In this document: in pieces, positions 50,384 through 59,611 of the stretch | Layout of the letters: the number at the start of each line of letters is the position of its first letter | How positions within the stretch are numbered: the stretch's first letter is position 1 | Assembly: GCF_016924645.1 (NCBI RefSeq) | Contig: NZ_JAFFJV010000003.1 | Location: 186,001-250,000 of the forward strand | From: Rufibacter psychrotolerans | GTDB taxonomy: Bacteria; Bacteroidota; Bacteroidia; Cytophagales; Hymenobacteraceae | Direction: 5' to 3' | Length of the DNA: 64,000 nucleotides | Translations under genes and position numbers: made by a program | Notes under the pieces: generated by a model | Database searches by the model: none | What the model was told of the DNA's origin: nothing | The model's input: the letters and a program-made list of their open reading frames with translations, nothing else

Positions 50384-50425
50384 CCATGTTTCTGGCCTCT
50401 TTTCAGAAAAACAGGCTAAAAATGG
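50384..50425. repeat. Family A palindrome between convergent genes
   Basis: CCATGTTTCTGGCCTCTTTT then CAGAAAAACAGGCTAAAAATGG. The ends pair CCAT/ATGG, with imperfect inner arms. Confidence 0.6.
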
Positions 50426-50460
50426 AGTTCTTTCAAAGTACTAGTTTGGTAGCCCAAAAC

Positions 50461-50489
50461 AAAAGCCCCACCTTTTCAGGCGGGGCTTT
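50461..50489 (-). terminator. Intrinsic terminator of the rimP-nusA-infB operon
   Basis: AAAGCCCC-ACC-TTTTCA-GGCGGGGCTTT hairpin with T-run on the minus strand, 32 bp after the infB stop. Confidence 0.88.
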
Positions 50490-50520
50490 CTTATGCACTA
50501 GTTAATTTGCTTGTAACAGC

Positions 50521-53500
50521 TTACAGGGTACGTTTCACCTCACGCTCTTCGTAGGCCTCAATCACGTCGCCAATCTGCAGATCATTGAAGTTCTTGATGC
50601 TGATACCGCACTCGTAGCCTTGGCGTACCTCGGAGGCATCGTCTTTGAAGCGCTTCAGGGCCAGGATCTCGCCGGAGTGCACCACAATGCCGTCGCGCAC
50701 CAAACGAATCTTGGAGTTTCTGGTAATGGTACCGTCGGTAACCATACAGCCGGCAATAGTACCCACCTTGGTGATCTTGAACACCTCGCGTACCTCTACG
50801 TTGGCTACTACCACTTCTTGTACGGTTGGCGCCAGCATACCCTCCATGGCGTCTTTCACCTCGTTGATGGCGTTGTAGATGATGGAGTACAGACGGATGT
50901 CTATCTGCTCCTGCTCGGCCAGACGGCGGGCGTTGGTGGAAGGACGAACCTGGAAACCAATGATGATCGCATCGGAGGCGGAAGCCAACAGTACGTCTGA
51001 CTCGGAGATCTGCCCTACGCCTTTGCTCAGGATGTTTACCTGTACCTCTTCGGTAGACAGTTTCAGCAAGGAGTCAGAAAGCGCTTCAACCGAACCATCC
51101 ACGTCACCGCGTACAATCACGTTCAGCTCCTTGAAGGTACCGATGGCCAGACGACGACCGATCTCATCCAGGGTGATGTGTTTCTTGGTACGCATGCTCT
51201 GCTCACGCTGCAACTGCTGGCGGCTTACGGCAATCTCGCGGGCTTCACGCTCCGTCTCCATTACCACAAACTTATCACCGGCCTGCGGCGCTCCGTCAAT
51301 ACCCAATACCTGAATTGGCATAGACGGACCAGCTTGCTTATGGCGACGGCCTAACACGTCAGTCATCGCTTTCACGCGACCATAGTGCGAGCCAGCCACC
51401 AGAATGTCCCCAATCTTCAGGGTTCCGGTCTGTACCAGTACGGTAGCCACGTATCCGCGGCCTTTGTCCAGGGCAGCTTCAATCACGGTACCCACGGCAC
51501 GGCGGTCTGGGTTGGCTTTCAGATCCAGTAATTCAGCCTCCAGCAATACTTTCTCCAACAGCTCGTCAATACCTTGTCCGGTTTTGGCCGAGATCTCCTG
51601 GCTTTGGTATTTACCACCCCACTCTTCTACCAGTACGTTCAACTGGGCCAGTTCCTCACGAATCTTGTCTGGGTTGGCGGTTGGCTTATCCACTTTGTTG
51701 ATGGCAATCACAATTGGTGAACCGGCTGCTTGCGCGTGGTTCAAGGCCTCTTTGGTTTGTGGCATCACGCTGTCGTCAGCGGCTACCACAATAATTACCA
51801 CGTCGGTTACTTTGGCACCACGGGCACGCATGGCGGTAAAGGCCTCGTGACCCGGTGTATCCAGAAAGGTGATGTCTTTTCCGGCATCGGTGGTTACCTG
51901 GTAGGCACCAATGTGCTGGGTGATACCTCCGGCCTCACCGGCGGTTACCTTGGTTCTTCTGATGTAGTCCAGCAAAGAGGTTTTACCGTGGTCAACGTGA
52001 CCCATGATGGTCACAATTGGCGCGCGCGGCTTCAGATCCTCTTCGGCATCTACCTCCTCAGCTCCTACATTTTCTTCTTCCTCAGCGGTGGCAAACTGTA
52101 CGTCATAGCCAAACTCGTCGGCAATGATGGTGATGGCTTCGGCGTCAAGGCGCTGGTTGATGGACACGAACATGCCCAGGTTCATACAGGTCTTGATCAC
52201 ATCGTTCACGCTCACGTCCATCAGGGCGGCCAGGTCATTCGCTGACACGAACTCAGTCACGCGTAGAATCTTAGATTCCAGCTGTTCCTGCATTCTGCGC
52301 TCATCCGCCGCCTCGGCCACGGCCGAACGCTTCTCGCGGCGGTATTTGGCTCGGTTACCTTGGTTCCCGCCTTTGCCTCCGCTCAAGCGGGCCAGCGTAG
52401 CCTTAATCTGATCCTGGATTTCCTTATCGGTTAGTTCCGCACGCGGTGCAGTTGGTTGTCCTGGGCGATTGCCGCCCCCTGGGCGCTGGCCTGGGCCTCC
52501 GCCACCCGGACGGTTGCCCTGGTAGCCACCGCCGCCTGGACGGTTGCCTTGGCCTGGTCCGCCAGTACCACCTTGGCGGTTAGCGGCCTGACCGGTACCT
52601 AACGGACGGTTTCCACCGCCTCTTTCGCCGGCACGGTTGGCCTGGGGTTGATTGGCAGTATTTCCGCCGGCACCTGGGGCACCTGCTCTAGGCACCTCAA
52701 TGCGCTTGCGTTTTTTCTTATCTCCGCCGCCTTGGCCTTGACCTGGCTGGCCTTGTCCGCCGGGTTGGTTTCCACGGCGGCGCTCATCTGAAGACGCCAC
52801 CGGTTTACCGCCTTTGCCGCGACCACCGCTTACCGGCAGTTCAATTTTACCCAAAACGGTCAACCCTTTCAGTTGGTCTGCCTGGGCTTTGATAGTGGTT
52901 TGCTCTGGGGCAGCTGGTTCTGCTGGCTTGTCCTCTGCGGCGGCAGAAGCTGCCGGGGCAGGGGCCGGAGTAGAAGCAGCTACCGGAGTCGCAGGCGCAG
53001 GAGCCGGAGCAGCAGCTACTGGTGCTGCTGGGGCTGGGGCTTCTGCGGCTTTGGGTGTCTCAGCCGCGGGCGCTGGTGCCGCCGGAGCAGGGGCTGGCGT
53101 GGGCGCTGGGGCGGCTGGAGTTACTGGTTGGGCCGGAGCAACTGGCTTCTCAGCGGCAACTGGCGTTTCCGGAGCTTTGGCCGGTGCAGCGGCTTGTGGC
53201 GCTGGAGCAGCAGGTGCTTCTGGTTGGGCCGGAGCCTCTACCGGTTTGGCTGGCGCTGGCGCAGGAGCGGCGGCCTGGGGTGCCGCAGGTGCTGGAGCCG
53301 GGGCAGGCTTAGGAATAGGACGGCCTTTGGCGTCCAGGTCTATTTTGCCCAGGATCTTGATGCCCGGCAAGGAGGAGTTCCCCCCGGCAGCCTGAGCGGC
53401 TGGTGCAGGCGCGGGTGCCGCTGCCGGAGCAGGGGTTGCCGGCTTGGGTGCTTCTGGCTGGGGCCTTACCTGGTTTGACCGGATAAACACCTCTGGCTCT

Positions 53501-53766
53501 GGCTCAGGCTGACGCTTCGGCTCTGGCCGAGGCTCAGGCTCCACCGCCTTTTTCCCTGGAATGTTCAGCTCTGCCGCCTCGGCCTTGGCTTGCATGGAGG
53601 AGGCAAATACTTTTGACAGCATATTGAACTGCTCCGGGGTAATCTTTGAAGTAGGTTTATTCTCGATCTCAACCCCTTTTGCCTTCAGCGTATCCACCAC
53701 GGTGGAAACACTGATGTTTAAGGTGGTTGCAACCTGCTTAAGCCTCATCGTTTTTTCTTCTGACAT
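50521..53766 (-). CDS. infB: Translation initiation factor IF-2
   Basis: A 1,081-residue IF-2 that places initiator tRNA on the ribosome in a GTP-dependent way. The N-terminal domain ([21 protein letters not shown]) is followed by a Pro/Ala-rich disordered linker and then a Gly/Arg-rich segment of about 90 residues ([43 protein letters not shown]). The conserved core has G1 [20 protein letters not shown], switch 2 [13 protein letters not shown]4 [10 protein letters not shown] and the fMet-tRNA-binding C-terminal domain. The ATG at 53766 ([12 protein letters not shown]) is preferred; a TTG two codons upstream is unlikely. It is the last gene of rimP-nusA-infB. Confidence 0.96.
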   Translation of the reverse strand: MSEEKTMRLKQVATTLNISVSTVVDTLKAKGVEIENKPTSKITPEQFNMLSKVFASSMQAKAEAAELNIPGKKAVEPEPRPEPKRQPEPEPEVFIRSNQVRPQPEAPKPATPAPAAAPAPAPAAQAAGGNSSLPGIKILGKIDLDAKGRPIPKPAPAPAPAAPQAAAPAPAPAKPVEAPAQPEAPAAPAPQAAAPAKAPETPVAAEKPVAPAQPVTPAAPAPTPAPAPAAPAPAAETPKAAEAPAPAAPVAAAPAPAPATPVAASTPAPAPAASAAAEDKPAEPAAPEQTTIKAQADQLKGLTVLGKIELPVSGGRGKGGKPVASSDERRRGNQPGGQGQPGQGQGGGDKKKRKRIEVPRAGAPGAGGNTANQPQANRAGERGGGNRPLGTGQAANRQGGTGGPGQGNRPGGGGYQGNRPGGGGPGQRPGGGNRPGQPTAPRAELTDKEIQDQIKATLARLSGGKGGNQGNRAKYRREKRSAVAEAADERRMQEQLESKILRVTEFVSANDLAALMDVSVNDVIKTCMNLGMFVSINQRLDAEAITIIADEFGYDVQFATAEEEENVGAEEVDAEEDLKPRAPIVTIMGHVDHGKTSLLDYIRRTKVTAGEAGGITQHIGAYQVTTDAGKDITFLDTPGHEAFTAMRARGAKVTDVVIIVVAADDSVMPQTKEALNHAQAAGSPIVIAINKVDKPTANPDKIREELAQLNVLVEEWGGKYQSQEISAKTGQGIDELLEKVLLEAELLDLKANPDRRAVGTVIEAALDKGRGYVATVLVQTGTLKIGDILVAGSHYGRVKAMTDVLGRRHKQAGPSMPIQVLGIDGAPQAGDKFVVMETEREAREIAVSRQQLQREQSMRTKKHITLDEIGRRLAIGTFKELNVIVRGDVDGSVEALSDSLLKLSTEEVQVNILSKGVGQISESDVLLASASDAIIIGFQVRPSTNARRLAEQEQIDIRLYSIIYNAINEVKDAMEGMLAPTVQEVVVANVEVREVFKITKVGTIAGCMVTDGTITRNSKIRLVRDGIVVHSGEILALKRFKDDASEVRQGYECGISIKNFNDLQIGDVIEAYEEREVKRTL

Positions 53767-53848
53767 GTTCAAATATGCTGTTATAATTTACTTTTTGTGG
53801 TTACTTGTTTCTTACTCATTAAAAGGATGGGCGGCCATGACGACTACG

Positions 53849-53885
53849 CGTTTTTGCCTTAGTTTCCGGAAAATAGGCCTAAACG
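53849..53885. repeat. Family A palindrome inside the nusA-infB gap
   Basis: CGTTTTTGCCTTAGTTTCC followed by GGAAAATAGGCCTAAACG. It pairs as an imperfect hairpin. It lies within an operon, between the nusA stop and the infB start, where a strong terminator would be harmful. Confidence 0.65.
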
Positions 53886-53934
53886 GCACCCACCCTCCGG
53901 TAAGGTCAAATAACCCGGCACATAAAGCGCACCA

Positions 53935-55191
53935 CTAGTTGTTGCTTTCTTCTGAATCAAACTCTTGGCGGATGATGTTGAGCAGGTCTTCCACGGTCTC
54001 TTCCTCAAGCTCCGTTCTGCGCACCAGATCTTCCTTGCTGACGGCCATCACGCTGCGGGCTGTGTCCAGGCCAATGCGCTTCAGTTCGTCAATTACCCAG
54101 CCTTCAATCTCGTCAGAGAATTCTTCCAGGCTGATGTCTTCCTCAAACTCCTCGGTTTCACGGAACACGTCAATTTCTAAACCAACTAACTTGCTGGCCA
54201 ATTTGATGTTCTGCCCGCCTTTGCCAATGGCCAAGGAAACCTGGTCTGGCTTCAGGAACACAGAGGCGCGGCCCGTTTCTTCGTTTATCTTGATGCTGCT
54301 GATCTTGGCTGGGCTCAGGGCCCGCTGGATGTACAGCTCCACGTTGTCTGTGTAGTTGATCACGTCAATGTTCTCGTTCTCCAGCTCCCGCACAATGGTG
54401 TGGATACGCGAACCTTTCATGCCCACGCAGGCCCCTACCGGGTCAATGCGGTCATCGTACGATTCCACGGCTACCTTGGCGCGCTCGCCGGGCTCCCGCA
54501 CAATCTTCTTGATGGTGATGAGTCCGTCAGAAATCTCGGGCACCTCGTTCTCAAACAAACGCTCCAAGAACTGCGGAGAAGTACGGGAAAGGATGATTTT
54601 AGGATTTCCGTTGGTGATCTCAACGCGCTGAACCACAGCCCGCACCACGTCTCCTTTGCGGTAACGGTCTTTAGGGATCTGCTCAGATTTGGGAATAATC
54701 AGCTCGTTCTCCTCAGAATCCAGAATCAGGACCTCACGGTTCCATACCTGGTACACCTCGCCGGAGATAATCTCGCCCACCTGGTCTTTGTATTTCTGGT
54801 ACAGCAGGTCTTTCTCCAGGTCTTTCACGCGCTGGATGAGGGTCTGGCGGGCAGTCAATACGGCACGGCGGCCGAAGTCCTCCAGCTTGATCAGCTCAGA
54901 CACTTCTTCGCCTACCTCAAAGTCGGGCTCAATTTTACGGGCCTCAGAAAGGCTTATCTTATCATCATCCCAGATATCCTCTGAGTTATCGTCCACGATT
55001 TCGCGGTTCCGCCAAATCTCAAGATCGCCTTTCTCTACGTTCAGGATGATGTCAAAATTTTCATCAGTAGACCATTTCTTCCGGATCATGGTGCGGAACA
55101 CGTCTTCCAAGATCCGCATCATGGTAGGGCGGTCAATATTCTTGAATTTAGCGAACTCCGCAAACGACTCGATCAATACTGAACTATCCAT
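53935..55191 (-). CDS. nusA: Transcription termination/antitermination factor NusA
   Basis: A 418-residue NusA that binds RNA polymerase and nascent RNA to modulate pausing. In order: the N-terminal polymerase-binding domain (LIESFAEFAKFKNIDRPTMMRILEDVFRTMIRKK), an S1 domain (GEIISGEVYQVWNREVLILDSEENELIIPKSEQIP), and two KH domains (VGACVGMKGSRIHTIVRELENENIDVI and SLAIGKGGQNIKLASKLVGLEIDVF). The C-terminus has an acidic stretch and a short helix-hairpin region (IGLDTARSVMAVSKEDLV) but no second acidic repeat as in E. coli. It follows rimP by 7 bp. Confidence 0.97.
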   Translation of the reverse strand: MDSSVLIESFAEFAKFKNIDRPTMMRILEDVFRTMIRKKWSTDENFDIILNVEKGDLEIWRNREIVDDNSEDIWDDDKISLSEARKIEPDFEVGEEVSELIKLEDFGRRAVLTARQTLIQRVKDLEKDLLYQKYKDQVGEIISGEVYQVWNREVLILDSEENELIIPKSEQIPKDRYRKGDVVRAVVQRVEITNGNPKIILSRTSPQFLERLFENEVPEISDGLITIKKIVREPGERAKVAVESYDDRIDPVGACVGMKGSRIHTIVRELENENIDVINYTDNVELYIQRALSPAKISSIKINEETGRASVFLKPDQVSLAIGKGGQNIKLASKLVGLEIDVFRETEEFEEDISLEEFSDEIEGWVIDELKRIGLDTARSVMAVSKEDLVRRTELEEETVEDLLNIIRQEFDSEESNN

Positions 55192-55198
55192 GTCTTTC

Positions 55199-55672
55199 TT
55201 ATTTAAAAGAGATTACAATCTGCGCTTTCACAATATCACCGTAGGCCACGTGTACGGGCTCCAGCAACGCTTTCTTATGTTTCTGTTTTACTTCCTCGGC
55301 GAACAGGATGCCGTCTTCCAGCACGTCTCTGATCTCGCCGGTTTTCTCTGCGCCACCCGCAAAGGTGAGCTTCACGGTGCGTCCTAAGTTCTTTCTGTAG
55401 TGCCGCTCTGAGGTTAACGGAAAGTCAACGCCCGGCGAAGACACTTCAATGACGTAGGAGATTTCTTCCCCGTAGGTTTCCTCAATGCGCTTGGCCACCT
55501 TGCGACTGATGGTGGCACACTGGTCAATGGTAATGCCCTGGTCACCGTCGGCGAGGATGGTTACCTTGGGGCGCACCGGGGTATCAGACACCTTCACGCT
55601 CACAAGGAACAGGTCTGGTTCTGGCAGGGCCGCCTGGGCAAATTCCTCAATTACTTTTTCCTCTAAAGCCAT
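55199..55672 (-). CDS. rimP: Ribosome maturation factor RimP
   Basis: A 157-residue RimP, needed for 30S subunit maturation. Blocks include KVTILADGDQGITIDQCATISRKVAKRIEE, YVIEVSSPGVDFPLTSERHYRKNLGRTVKL and VAYGDIVKAQIVISFK. I choose the ATG at 55672 (MALEEKVIEEFAQ); an upstream in-frame start at 55726 lies beside the transcription start. The promoter at 55737-55767 sets it as the first gene of rimP-nusA-infB. Confidence 0.95.
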   Translation of the reverse strand: MALEEKVIEEFAQAALPEPDLFLVSVKVSDTPVRPKVTILADGDQGITIDQCATISRKVAKRIEETYGEEISYVIEVSSPGVDFPLTSERHYRKNLGRTVKLTFAGGAEKTGEIRDVLEDGILFAEEVKQKHKKALLEPVHVAYGDIVKAQIVISFK

Positions 55673-55736
55673 TCGCAATCTGGGTAACAAATAAAAAGGG
55701 GGACTCTCTCGTCCCCTCCATTTCACTTTAATCGCA

Positions 55737-55767
55737 CAAATTTACAAATAAATCCGCTGGAACACAA
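55737..55767 (-). promoter_or_regulatory. Promoter of the rimP-nusA-infB operon
   Basis: On the minus strand, TTG (55767-55765), a 20 bp spacer and TAAATTTG (55744-55737). The transcript would start near 55731, leaving a leader of about 60 nt. The rest of 55673-55998 has this promoter, the palindrome at 55950 and no gene. Confidence 0.78.
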
Positions 55768-55949
55768 GTAACAGCGCATTTAGTGCGTTCTAAGTTATTG
55801 TAAAATAAAACTAAGGGAGAAAATTCCTGTTGCAGGCATTTCCTGGCAAGGCGCTTAGCGCTCCTTTGCCTATGAAATAACCTATATAGTGCGTAAATAG
55901 TTCAACAGCCTAGTACTTGCTTTAGCTTGGGGAAAGTAAAGCAAGGCTA

Positions 55950-55991
55950 CCCGTTTTGGGCCTGTTTACGGAAAACAAGACCCAAAACGGG
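55950..55991. repeat. Family A palindrome after feoB
   Basis: CCCGTTTTGGG, CCTGTTTACGGAAAACAAGA, CCCAAAACGGG. Perfect 11 bp outer arms plus an inner GTTTAC/GGAAAAC part. It is 8 bp beyond the minus-strand feoB stop, with no U-run. Confidence 0.85.
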
Positions 55992-55998
55992 AGCTTCT

Positions 55999-58161
55999 TT
56001 AGGAAAACAACCGGAAGACCAGGAACGCCGAGGCGTAGGCCAGACCGGTCATGTAGAGCAGTTGCAGAATTGGCCATTTCCAGCCTTTGGTCTCGCGGTA
56101 CACCACCGCAATGGTGCTCATGCACTGCATGGCGAAGACGTAGAAAATGAGCAGGGAGAAGGCGCGGGCCGGCGTGAAGAACGGTTGACCATTGGCGTCT
56201 TTTTCGGCCAACAGCTTTTCTTTCACAGTGGAAATATTCTCAGAATCGCCTACGCTGTAGATGGTGGAAATGGTACCCACAAACACCTCACGGGCGGCAA
56301 AAGAAGTCAATAACGCAATGCCCACTTTCCAGTCATAGCCCAGCGGACGGATGGCCGGCTCAATGAATTTCCCGAACTGCCCGGCGTAAGAGGCTTCCAG
56401 TTTCTGACCGGCCAAGTGCGCCTCGGCATCAGCTTCTTCTAAATTTAAAGTGGTGAGTTCTGCAGCAGCGCGTTCCTCAGCTTGCTCCATGGCATTGCCC
56501 GGACCGTACGAAGAAAGCACCCACAGAATCACCGAGATGGCCAGAATCACTTTACCTGCCTGGAACACGAATGCCTTCACCTTCTCTACAATGGTAAGGC
56601 CCACGTTTTTCCAGCGAGGCATCTTGTAGGTGGGGAACTCCATGATGAAGTAGCTGCGCTCCTTGGTTTTGAGTACCCACTTGAGCAACGCCGCCGACAC
56701 AATGGCCGCCACAAACCCGATCAGGTACAAGCCCATGAGCACCAGGCCCTGCAGACTCAGAAAGCCCAACAAATATCTCTCCGGCACCACCAGGGCAATC
56801 ATGACCGTATAGATGGGCAGACGCGCCGAGCAGCTCATGAGCGGCGTCACGAAGATGGTGATCATGCGGTCTTTCCAGTTGTCAATGGTGCGGGTAGCCA
56901 TGATGGCCGGCACCGCGCAGGCCACGCCTGAGATCAACGGCACCACACTCTTCCCGTTCAGCCCGAACTTGCGCATAATCTTGTCCATCAGGAAGGTGAC
57001 ACGGGCCATGTAGCCGGTTTCCTCCAGAATGGCGATAAACGCAAACAAAATGGCAATCTGGGGCACAAACATGAGTACACCGCCCAATCCGGCCAGAATG
57101 CCTTCGGTGAGCAGATCTACCAAGGGCCCCTCGGCCTGGGAGTGAATCCAGTTGTTGAGCGAGGCGATGCCCAGGTCAATCATGTCCATGGGGTAGCTGG
57201 CCCATGCGAAAATAGCTTGGAAGATGACGAACAGCACCCCAAAGAAAATCAGGTACCCGAAGATCTTATGCGTGAGAATCTGGTCAATCTTGTTGCTGAC
57301 CTGCTCGTTGTTTTCGGCGCGGGTCACGCGCATGGTGTCCAGCAACAGCTCATTGATGCGGGCGTACCGGTCAATGGTCTCGCTGGCTTGCAGTGCGTTG
57401 GAATGGAACCCATATTTCTTGACCAGCTCGCCGATGTATTCCTTATCGTCTTCAGACAGGAAAGAGAGTTTCTGGTATTGGTGGGCGTAGTGCCAGGCCA
57501 GGTAATCGTTGCTCAGTTCAAAGTAGTAGCGGATCTGGCGCACCATGGCCAGCAATTCATCGGGCACCTGAAAGAAGGAGCTTTTAGGCTTCTCCAGTTC
57601 CTGCGAAAGCACAATCTTGAGCGCCGCCAGACCACTACCGGTACGGGCATTCACTGGTATCACCGGCACGCCCAATTGCTTTTGCAGCTCGGCTACGTCA
57701 ATCTTCACGCCGTGCTTCTCGGCTACGTCCAGCATGTTCAGCGCCAACACCGCCGGAATTTTGAGATCAGCGAGTTGAGTGAATAGCAGAAGATTGCGCT
57801 TTAGGTTAGAGGCATCGGCGGTGATGATGAGCACGTCTGGGTAAGACGCCGACTTCTTATCATGGAGCAGGTCAATGATGACCTTTTCGTCTAGAGACTT
57901 AGGATAAAGGCTGTAGGTACCGGGCAAGTCAATGACCTGCGCCTTGAGATTAGGAGTGAGTTGGCTGATACCGGTTTTCTTGTCAACGGTGACGCCCGGG
58001 AAGTTCCCTACCTTCTGGTTCAGTCCGGTTAAATGGTTGAACAACGATGATTTCCCCGAGTTAGGGTTCCCGATGAGGGCCACTTTGGCCACCTTGCGGG
58101 AGGAAGAAACGGAGGAGGTATGAGGAACGGAGGCGGGGGCCGGCGCAAGAACTTCAGACAT
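55999..58161 (-). CDS. feoB: Ferrous iron transporter FeoB
   Basis: A 720-residue Fe(II) transporter. The N-terminal G domain has GNPNSGKSSLFNHLTG (G1), the DLPGTYSL box (G3) and LALNMLDVAEKHG (G4); a helical GDI-like part follows. The membrane domain starts near residue 300 and contains the gate motifs GVLMFVPQIAILFAFIAILEETGYMARVTFLMD and ISGVACAVPAIMATRTI, in which Cys lines the pore. It starts 4 bp after feoA. In this phylum it is the main route for ferrous iron uptake. Confidence 0.96.
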   Translation of the reverse strand: MSEVLAPAPASVPHTSSVSSSRKVAKVALIGNPNSGKSSLFNHLTGLNQKVGNFPGVTVDKKTGISQLTPNLKAQVIDLPGTYSLYPKSLDEKVIIDLLHDKKSASYPDVLIITADASNLKRNLLLFTQLADLKIPAVLALNMLDVAEKHGVKIDVAELQKQLGVPVIPVNARTGSGLAALKIVLSQELEKPKSSFFQVPDELLAMVRQIRYYFELSNDYLAWHYAHQYQKLSFLSEDDKEYIGELVKKYGFHSNALQASETIDRYARINELLLDTMRVTRAENNEQVSNKIDQILTHKIFGYLIFFGVLFVIFQAIFAWASYPMDMIDLGIASLNNWIHSQAEGPLVDLLTEGILAGLGGVLMFVPQIAILFAFIAILEETGYMARVTFLMDKIMRKFGLNGKSVVPLISGVACAVPAIMATRTIDNWKDRMITIFVTPLMSCSARLPIYTVMIALVVPERYLLGFLSLQGLVLMGLYLIGFVAAIVSAALLKWVLKTKERSYFIMEFPTYKMPRWKNVGLTIVEKVKAFVFQAGKVILAISVILWVLSSYGPGNAMEQAEERAAAELTTLNLEEADAEAHLAGQKLEASYAGQFGKFIEPAIRPLGYDWKVGIALLTSFAAREVFVGTISTIYSVGDSENISTVKEKLLAEKDANGQPFFTPARAFSLLIFYVFAMQCMSTIAVVYRETKGWKWPILQLLYMTGLAYASAFLVFRLFS

Positions 58162-58164
58162 AGA

Positions 58165-58398
58165 CTAAGCCTTTAACTTGATGGTAGCAGCTTCGTCTAA
58201 ACGCAAAGAAAGGGTGTAATCGTTCACAATAATGGTAATGGGGTCGCCAAGCGGGGCACGGCTGTTGAGTTTCACCTCTTCGCCGGGAATACAGCCCATC
58301 TCCAGCAGCTTCAAAGACATTTCGGGGTCAGTCAAACAACAGATGATGCCTGTCTCCCCTATCTTCAAATCCCGCACACTCTTTTGTTCCTGTTGCAC
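58165..58398 (-). CDS. feoA: FeoA family protein
   Basis: A 77-residue SH3-like protein of the FeoA family: VRDLKIGETGIICCL, LKLLEMGCIPGEEVKLNSRAPLGDPITIIVNDYTLSLRLDEAATIKL. It binds FeoB and is needed for iron uptake. Located 3 bp before feoB and co-transcribed. The upstream minus-strand sequence TACCTTGC at 58435 is a weak candidate -7 box. Confidence 0.95.
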   Translation of the reverse strand: MQQEQKSVRDLKIGETGIICCLTDPEMSLKLLEMGCIPGEEVKLNSRAPLGDPITIIVNDYTLSLRLDEAATIKLKA

Positions 58399-58513
58399 CT
58401 GTCTTTACTTTATTTAGACTTGTTATAAACAGCCGCAAGGTACAAGGTGTTCCTTTTGATTCCAAAAAGAAGGCAAGGTTTTGCGCGCAAAGCGCCTGAA
58501 CAGCACCCTATTG

Positions 58514-58544
58514 TTGTGATTTCAGCGCATTTTTGCTATATTTC
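58514..58544 (+). promoter_or_regulatory. Promoter of the Bax inhibitor-1 gene
   Basis: TTG (58514-58516), a 20 bp spacer and TATATTTC (58537-58544), one base from TAnnTTTG, with a leader of about 17 nt. Confidence 0.6.
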
Positions 58545-58564
58545 GTAAAAACCAACAAAAAAAC

Positions 58565-59314
58565 ATGTCACTGTTCGCATCTAACAACCCTACCCTCAAA
58601 GAAGAGGCTTTCACCCAGGCAGCACTCCCGCACACGCAGGACGCCCCTGCCATGACCCTCACCGGCACCATTGGCAAATCTGCTATTCTCATGGGCATTG
58701 TGGTGGTCTTCGCGGTATTTGCGTGGGACCTGTTTAGCATGATGGGCGTTCCCCTGCCGTTCCTGATCACCATTCCGCTGGTGGGCGTGGCACTGGCGTT
58801 CCTGATCACCTTCAAAAAACACTGGGCCGGCTACGTGGCGCCTGTTTACTGCGCCCTGCAGGGACTGTTCCTGGGCGGCGTCTCGGGCCTCATGGAGCAG
58901 AAGTTCCCGGGCATCGCAAACCAGGCCATGCTGCTGACGTTCACCGTCTTTGGCGGAATGCTGCTCTTGTACAGCACCCGCGTGATCAGAGCTACCCAAC
59001 GGTTTAAGTCCATTATTATCACCGCCACCTTCGGGATTTTCTGTTACTACATGGCGGCGTTTGTGCTGCAGTTCTTCGGCGTAGAGATGGCCCTGATTCA
59101 CAGCAGCGGCACGGCAGGCATTATCTTCAGCGTGCTGGTGGTGATCATTGCGGCCATGAACCTGATCCTGGACTTTGACACCATTGAGCAAGGCGTGGAC
59201 TACGGTGCTCCTAAATACATGGAATGGTACGCCGCCTTCGGGCTTGCCGTCACCCTGATCTGGCTGTACATTGAGATTCTGCGCCTGCTTTCTAAACTCA
59301 ACAGCCGCAACTAA
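58565..59314 (+). CDS. Bax inhibitor-1/YccA family membrane protein
   Basis: A 249-residue protein with seven TM helices of the BI-1/YccA (UPF0005) family: KSAILMGIVVVFAVFAWDLFSM, VYCALQGLFLGGVSGLMEQKFPG, MLLTFTVFGGMLLLYSTRVIRATQRFKS, DFDTIEQGVDYGAPKYMEWYAAFGLAVTLIWLYIEIL. The conserved Asp pair near the C-terminus (DFD and the E in YIEIL) is present. Members are pH-sensitive calcium leak channels or protease regulators. Standalone; divergent from feoA. Confidence 0.93.
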   Translation: MSLFASNNPTLKEEAFTQAALPHTQDAPAMTLTGTIGKSAILMGIVVVFAVFAWDLFSMMGVPLPFLITIPLVGVALAFLITFKKHWAGYVAPVYCALQGLFLGGVSGLMEQKFPGIANQAMLLTFTVFGGMLLLYSTRVIRATQRFKSIIITATFGIFCYYMAAFVLQFFGVEMALIHSSGTAGIIFSVLVVIIAAMNLILDFDTIEQGVDYGAPKYMEWYAAFGLAVTLIWLYIEILRLLSKLNSRN

Positions 59315-59369
59315 CCGGCAACAGTAGGGGTTGGCATCCGTAAAGATTATAAATCACCCATTTACGATC

Positions 59370-59486
59370 ATGCCAAAAACCAAGAAAGACCAGAAAAAAG
59401 AAGATCCGTGCTGGAAAGGCTATGAACAAGCCGGCATGAAGGACAAAGACGGCAAGAAAGTACCTAACTGCATCAAGAAAGACTAA
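59370..59486 (+). CDS. Small basic protein, 38 residues
   Basis: An ORF of 38 residues, MPKTKKDQKKEDPCWKGYEQ then AGMKDKDGKKVPNCIKKD. It has the CWKGYEQxGMKxKxGKxVPNC pattern seen at the ends of many phage and bacterial proteins, with two Cys and a Lys-rich start. It lies 55 bp after the BI-1 gene and just before a strong terminator, in the same direction, so it is transcribed. Function unknown. The pattern and position make it more likely real than chance. Confidence 0.72.
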   Translation: MPKTKKDQKKEDPCWKGYEQAGMKDKDGKKVPNCIKKD

Positions 59487-59501
59487 TCAGTTATTTGACA
59501 T

Positions 59502-59533
59502 AAAAAAGCCCCGGCACTTGCCGGGGCTTTTTT
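59502..59533 (+). terminator. Intrinsic terminator after the 38-residue ORF
   Basis: AAAAAAGCCCCGGCA-CT-TGCCGGGGCTTTTTT, 15 bp after the stop. Confidence 0.92.
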
Positions 59534-59537
59534 CATG

Positions 59538-59577
59538 CTGTTTTAAGCCTGTTTTCAGGAAAACACCTTCAAAATAC
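59538..59577. repeat. Family A palindrome between convergent genes
   Basis: CTGTTTTAAGCCTGTTTTC, then AGGAAAACACCTTCAAAATAC. The inner part GTTTTC/GAAAAC is perfect; the outer arm has mismatches. Adjacent to a true terminator at 59502, which shows the two are distinct. Confidence 0.7.
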
Positions 59578-59611
59578 TTTCCCCAATTCACGCATTCTCT
59601 CATTCACAAAC

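Noticed and set aside
52873..53478. Long open frames opposite infB
   Set aside because: They are shadows of the Pro/Ala-rich codons of IF-2 on the other strand and lack any domain.
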